A stretch of 9,888 nucleotides of DNA from DASQHM01 sp035632095. Lineage in GTDB: Bacteria > Pseudomonadota > Alphaproteobacteria > Ferrovibrionales > Ferrovibrionaceae. Each line of letters begins with the position of its first letter. Within the stretch, counting starts at the first letter, position 1. The notes beneath the pieces were generated by a model that had not been told where the DNA came from, ran no database searches, and worked only from the letters and a program-made list of their open reading frames with translations. The DNA lies in assembly GCA_035632095.1 (NCBI GenBank), contig DASQHM010000198.1, positions 1 through 9,888 on the forward strand. The letters are read 5' to 3'. The position numbers and the translations under genes are program-made. This document shows positions 7,180 through 9,888 of this stretch, piece by piece.

Positions 7180-7482
7180 ATGCCGAAGGACGGAATGCGG
7201 CCGATTCATCCGGGTGAGATTTTGCGCCACGACGTGCTCGACGAGCTCGGCATGTCTGCGAACGCTTTGGCGCAGACGCTTGGGGTGCCGACCAATCGCA
7301 TTACCGCGATCCTGCACGGACGGCGCGGTATCACCGCGGATACCGCGCTCCGGTTATCCCGATTTCTCGGCACGACAGCGGAGTTCTGGCTCGATTTGCA
7401 GGTTCATCATGATTTGCGCTTGGCCCAACTTAAAGTTGGACGCACTATCAATCGCACGGTGAAGCCGAGACAAGCCGCCTAA
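7180..7482 (+). CDS. higA: HigA-like HTH antitoxin (XRE family)
   Basis: The product is 100 residues. HigA antitoxins bind and neutralise HigB and repress their own operon. The N-terminal MRPIHPGEILRHDVLDELGMS (6-26) is the HigA signature. A Cro/C1-type helix-turn-helix follows at about 26-62 (ALAQTLGVPTNRITAILHGR then ITADTALRLSRFLG), then AEFWLDLQVHHDLRLA (67-82). The ATG at 7180 is chosen because GAGG at 7168-7171 sits 8 bases upstream; a GTG at 7159 overlapping the higB stop would add seven residues and cannot be excluded. The antitoxin has a good ribosome binding site while the toxin has none, which would favour antitoxin excess. A 7-bp palindrome (CCAACTT-A-AAGTTGG, 7425-7439) lies in its 3' part. 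Confidence 0.92.
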   Translation: MPKDGMRPIHPGEILRHDVLDELGMSANALAQTLGVPTNRITAILHGRRGITADTALRLSRFLGTTAEFWLDLQVHHDLRLAQLKVGRTINRTVKPRQAA

Positions 7483-7493
7483 CGCGGGATCGA

Positions 7494-7562
7494 AGCGCGA
7501 CATGGTCAACCCTGGCTGAGCGCTTTCCCCACCGTCTCTCATACGGAAACTGCGAAATCAAG
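7494..7562. repeat. Direct repeat copy B: orphan leuS leader
   Basis: This is the second copy of the 69-bp repeat, beginning 11 bases after the higA stop, 747 bp from copy A. Read on the minus strand it keeps the leuS ribosome binding site, ATG (7503) and codons ATG TCG CGC, but then departs from leuS. The frame runs 49 codons antisense to higA, ending at 7354. That short frame resembles no family I know and is probably not a gene. The copy marks the outer edge of the higBA insertion. Confidence 0.93.
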
Positions 7563-7574
7563 AGTCAGGAGAAA

Positions 7575-7658
7575 TTACCGCAGAGATCGCGGAGGGTCGC
7601 GGAGAAATGCGGGACCAAGGAGAACCGCTCCACACCTTCTCGGCGCTCTCCGCGGTTA
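7575..7658. repeat. Imperfect inverted repeat of CGCGGAG-type units between higA and DUF3576
   Basis: Arms at 7575-7594 (TTACCGCAGAGATCGCGGAG) and 7639-7658 pair at 16 of 20 positions around a 44-base loop. TCGCGGAG occurs twice 10 bases apart (7587-7594, 7597-7604), and a related unit is in the right arm. It resembles the CCGCAGAG-type dispersed intergenic repeats seen in many environmental bacteria (from memory, not searched). It lies downstream of the convergent higA and DUF3576 genes and could act as a termination or RNA-stability element. No T tract is present. Confidence 0.6.
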
Positions 7659-7692
7659 GATATCGCGCTGTCGAAGGTACGGAGGCCGGCCG

Positions 7693-8262
7693 CTACTTCG
7701 CGGCGGCGTCGATGCGGAGCTGGCGCGCGCGCGTCAGGATCGCGTCCTCGAGCTTGGTCGCGGTGTCGGGCGTCACGGCCTGGTCCGCCCAATCGCCGGC
7801 GGTTCCCTTCGCCTGCTTGAAGATCGCCACCTTGATGCCGTCGGCGCGGAGCCGGCGGTCGAGAATGTAGACCGTCGCCTTGAACCGCTCGTCGGGCGTG
7901 GCCGGCGGGGAATACCAGTCGGTGATGATGACGCCGCCGAACGGATCGGCCGACGCCAGCGGCATGAAGCCGAGGGTGTCGAGCGACGCGCGCCACAGGA
8001 AGCTGTTGACGCCGATGCCGGAGCCGCCTTGGCCTGCGGCCACCGCGTCCTTGTCGTCGCGGCCGAACAATTGCAAGCCGCCATCGCCGAAGACGCTATC
8101 CTTTTTCTTCTTGGTGCCTTCGGGATCGTAATAGCCGGTGCCCTGCGGATCGTCGGGATAGGTGCCTTCCACCGGAATGCTGTCGCAAGCACTTAGAGCA
8201 AGCGTCGCCAGCAGCGCCACCGGCGCCAGGCATTCCTTCAGCTTCCGCTTCTTCTGTTTCAT
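7693..8262 (-). CDS. DUF3576 lipoprotein of unknown function
   Basis: The product is 189 residues. The ATG at 8262 is chosen over longer options because GGAGG (8270-8274) lies 7 bases upstream and it gives a clean lipoprotein signal: a basic start (KQKKRKLK), a hydrophobic core at 11-23, and lipobox LSAC with cysteine 26. Aspartate at +2 would favour inner-membrane retention by the E. coli rule. A low-complexity Asp/Lys/Gly linker (33-80) leads to the conserved DUF3576 region, GIGVNSFLWRASLDTLGFMPL (82-102) split by the signature DPFGGVIITDWY (106-117), then a strand-rich half with ERFKATVYILDRRLRADGIKVAIF. In alphaproteobacteria this gene commonly lies just upstream of leuS, hinting at an envelope role near lptE; its biochemical role is not known. 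Here higBA separates the two. Confidence 0.87.
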   Translation of the reverse strand: MKQKKRKLKECLAPVALLATLALSACDSIPVEGTYPDDPQGTGYYDPEGTKKKKDSVFGDGGLQLFGRDDKDAVAAGQGGSGIGVNSFLWRASLDTLGFMPLASADPFGGVIITDWYSPPATPDERFKATVYILDRRLRADGIKVAIFKQAKGTAGDWADQAVTPDTATKLEDAILTRARQLRIDAAAK

Positions 8263-8432
8263 GGCCCTGCCTCCGCGCGGGCGGCGCAGCCGAATTGGCC
8301 GCCGCTCGTCCGCCTGCCCCGCCACATCAACGCGCAACGGCAGACTTATAGTCCGAAGCCCCCGCCAACGCCAGTGGCGCCGCGGTCCCATAGCCCGGAC
8401 TGCGCAGGCTTCGGCCTCGGGGCGTCAGCGAC

Positions 8433-8475
8433 TCTCGTGTTACGAGAAAAATTTCCGAAACACCCTCGGATTTTT
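8433..8475. repeat. Two adjoining hairpins in the porin upstream region
   Basis: The first is TCTCGT-GTT-ACGAGA (8433-8447), a perfect 6-bp stem with a 3-base loop. The second starts at its last base: AAAAAT(TT)CCGA, seven-base loop, TCGGATTTTT (8447-8475), a 10-bp stem with a 2-base bulge. The second resembles a bidirectional terminator with A and T runs at its feet, but no gene ends here, so a leader or attenuation role or protein binding is equally possible. Confidence 0.45.
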
Positions 8476-8591
8476 GTGGCCGCATCGCCACACGTAATAA
8501 CGCGATGCAAATCAACCTATACATATCTTGAAAGTTGCGGTGCTCGATGGCCCTATGAGCCTCGGGACAGGGGACGCGCTGGTTCCGTTCG

Positions 8592-8601
8592 GTTTCACGT
8601 G
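8592..8601. promoter_or_regulatory. parS-like partial site
   Basis: GTTTCACGTG matches ten consecutive positions of the 16-base bacterial parS consensus (TGTTTCACGTGAAACA), but the right half continues TCCGA instead of AAACA and the first base also differs. A full-affinity site is unlikely. It is the closest match I found near parB, about 6.6 kb away. Confidence 0.22.
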
Positions 8602-8672
8602 TCCGATCCGTCTAGCTGCACGCAGTTTTGTGCAACGAACACGACACGCACGCAAAAGGATCAGAAAACACC

Positions 8673-9888
8673 ATGAAACATATCCTCTACGGAACCACCG
8701 CCCTGGTCGCGGCGGGGCTCCTGGCCACAGCGGGAGCGCCGTCCGCCCAGGCGGCCGAACAGCCGATCCAAATCACCATCGGCGGCTATTTCTACGCGTT
8801 CTTCAATGTCACTCAGAGTGGGAACCCCAACGCCCGCGATTTCATCTCGACTGAGGGGCAGCCGGGTTCGGTGGCGAAGGTCGGCGTCCCAGGGCTGGGT
8901 GGCGTGCCAGCCACAGGTCTGGCCAATCGCGGCATCCGCGACAAATCGCGCATCCAGTTCGACGGCCGCACCCAGCTCGACAACGGCTTGGTCGCCGGCC
9001 TGCGCGTCCAGCTCCGCGGCAACAACTCGGACTCGCAGACACAGCTCAACAACAATTCCAGCGCGGAAATCCGCGGTCCGCAGTCCGAGGATCAGGCTGA
9101 CGAGCACTTCCTGTATCTCGACTCGGCGACCTACGGCCGACTGGAAGCCGGCGCAACCGCTTCGGCTCCGCGTAAAATGTGGTACGGTGCCGTCACTCCG
9201 GCCATGCCGTATCACGGCCTGATGTCGCCGAACTTCATCGAATTGCCCGGCATCACGTTCGGCGCGAAGATCAACCAGCCGAGTACGCTGGTGACCATGG
9301 GCGGCCAGACCGACCGCGCCGAGAAAATCGCGTATTACACGCCGCGCATTGCCGGCTTCCAGCTCGGCGCGTCTTATGCGCCGGACCAGTGCAATCAGAA
9401 CGACACAACCGGCAATCCGGTTGGCAGCGTCCTGTTCACCACCGGGCTCTCAATCGCCAACATTCCCGGTGGGCAGACCACGCTGCAATGCCATTTCATC
9501 GGCGGCAATGACATGCACAACGTGCCCGGCAACATGAAGAACATCTGGTCGGGCGCCGTAAACTACGTCAACAAATTCGGCGATGTGGACGTCGGCATCT
9601 ATGTCGGCGGCGAGCACGGCTCACTGGAAGCGCAAGCCAATGCCGACATCTTCGGCACGTCTACCAACCTGAAAGACCGGACGCAAATCGGCGCCGGCTT
9701 CCGGGTGAGTTGGATGGGCTGGACCGCAGGCTTTAGCGCTCTGACCGACAACAATGGCGAGAAGGGCGGATTCGCGGCTGCGTCGCAGCTGGGTGTCGGC
9801 GCCGCCGACAAGGCTCGCCGGAACGACTTCCACGGCGGTCTCGCCTACACCATGGGTCCCTGGAGCCTCGGCGGGTCGATCGCCTATG
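8673..9888 (+). CDS. Outer-membrane porin, 5' part (runs off the window)
   Basis: The frame opens at ATG 8673 behind AAGGA (8656-8660) and remains open for 405 codons to the window edge, so the C-terminus is missing. Residues 1-27 are a Sec signal peptide (KHILYGTTALVAAGLLATAG then APSAQA) with likely cleavage after A27. The mature part begins with a strand typical of Gram-negative trimeric porins (ITIGGYFYAFFNV). Amphipathic strands follow, such as SRIQFDGRTQLDNGLVAGLRVQL and HFLYLDSATYGRLEAG, then IAYYTPRIAGFQLGASYAP. This fits the porin_4-like group common in Rhodospirillales, which allow passive entry of small hydrophilic solutes. Specificity cannot be told. Two cysteines (240 and 273), unusual in porins, bracket a Gly/Asn/Thr-rich insert likely to be a surface loop. 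Confidence 0.9.
   Translation, partial: MKHILYGTTALVAAGLLATAGAPSAQAAEQPIQITIGGYFYAFFNVTQSGNPNARDFISTEGQPGSVAKVGVPGLGGVPATGLANRGIRDKSRIQFDGRTQLDNGLVAGLRVQLRGNNSDSQTQLNNNSSAEIRGPQSEDQADEHFLYLDSATYGRLEAGATASAPRKMWYGAVTPAMPYHGLMSPNFIELPGITFGAKINQPSTLVTMGGQTDRAEKIAYYTPRIAGFQLGASYAPDQCNQNDTTGNPVGSVLFTTGLSIANIPGGQTTLQCHFIGGNDMHNVPGNMKNIWSGAVNYVNKFGDVDVGIYVGGEHGSLEAQANADIFGTSTNLKDRTQIGAGFRVSWMGWTAGFSALTDNNGEKGGFAAASQLGVGAADKARRNDFHGGLAYTMGPWSLGGSIAY

Larger units (their letters stand above)
8263..8672. other. Divergent intergenic region between the DUF3576 gene and the porin gene
   Basis: This 410-bp stretch has no convincing gene; open frames across it have no recognisable domains, and one runs into the porin start. 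It must hold both divergent promoters, but no near-consensus pair stands out. Weak candidates are ACTATA(AG) on the minus strand near 8345-8352 and TTGAAA at 8528-8533 with a poor -10 (CTATGA, 8553). The region is less GC-rich from about 8440 to 8530. It holds two adjoining hairpins (8433-8475), a small inverted repeat TGCAC/GTGCA (8617-8634), a parS-like half site, and the porin ribosome binding site AAGGA (8656-8660). Confidence 0.6.

Noticed and set aside
7425..7439. Palindrome CCAACTT-A-AAGTTGG inside higA considered as an operator
   Set aside because: It is inside coding sequence, encodes ordinary HigA residues, and does not resemble the promoter-side operator; chance is likely.
7575..7658. 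Short repeated units considered as a CRISPR array
   Set aside because: Units are 8 bases, spaced by 2 bases, and form an inverted repeat; there are no repeat-spacer units and no cas genes.
8437..8444. GTGTTACG, identical to 8 bases of the higBA operator arm, upstream of the porin gene
   Set aside because: A single 8-base match is expected fairly often in 10 kb on two strands, and no matching second arm lies at the operator spacing.
8374..8676. A 100-codon + strand frame in the porin upstream region
   Set aside because: There is no recognisable domain or good ribosome binding site, and it runs into the porin start; it is more likely untranslated leader.

Overview
The window reads as a chromosomal core segment from an alphaproteobacterium. 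Rhodospirillales or a close relative is likely. The evidence is the rsmG-parA-parB order facing a DUF3576-leuS-lptE-holA block, the YqaA-type DedA protein, and a porin whose N-terminus resembles Rhodospirillaceae porins. Most of it is GC-rich, with a visibly lower-GC stretch over rsmG and parA. Taxonomy is inferred from gene content only.

Layout. 1-1941 (+): the 3' end of rsmG, then parA and parB, each overlapping the gene before it; this is the chromosome-partition cluster. 1989-2588 (+): a YqaA/DedA membrane protein, convergent with holA across 8 bp that sit among nested palindromes. 2597-6756 (-): leuS, lptE and holA, transcribed in that order (leucyl-tRNA synthetase, outer-membrane LPS-assembly lipoprotein, DNA polymerase III delta). 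6757-7562: a higB-higA toxin-antitoxin module on the + strand, flanked by two copies of a 69-bp imperfect direct repeat that carry the leuS start codon and ribosome binding site. 7563-7692: a spacer with an inverted repeat built from CGCGGAG-like units. 7693-8262 (-): a DUF3576 lipoprotein. 8263-8672: a 410-bp divergent intergenic region. 8673-9888 (+): the 5' part of a porin gene cut by the window edge.

The genes are mostly housekeeping: tRNA charging, replication clamp loading, LPS export, chromosome segregation and outer-membrane permeability. The accessory element is higBA. It sits in the opposite orientation between DUF3576 and leuS, which are usually adjacent and co-oriented in alphaproteobacteria (known from the family's general synteny, not checked here). 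The flanking repeats suggest it arrived by an event that duplicated the leuS leader, and that recombination between the repeats could remove it while restoring an intact leuS 5' end. Its promoter is near-consensus, places the transcription start on the GTG start codon (a leaderless toxin mRNA), and overlaps a perfect 9-bp inverted repeat that is the likely HigA operator.

I found no CRISPR array, tRNA, rRNA, insertion sequence or integrase, and no clearly new multi-gene system. The higBA/leuS-leader arrangement is the most unusual structure here.
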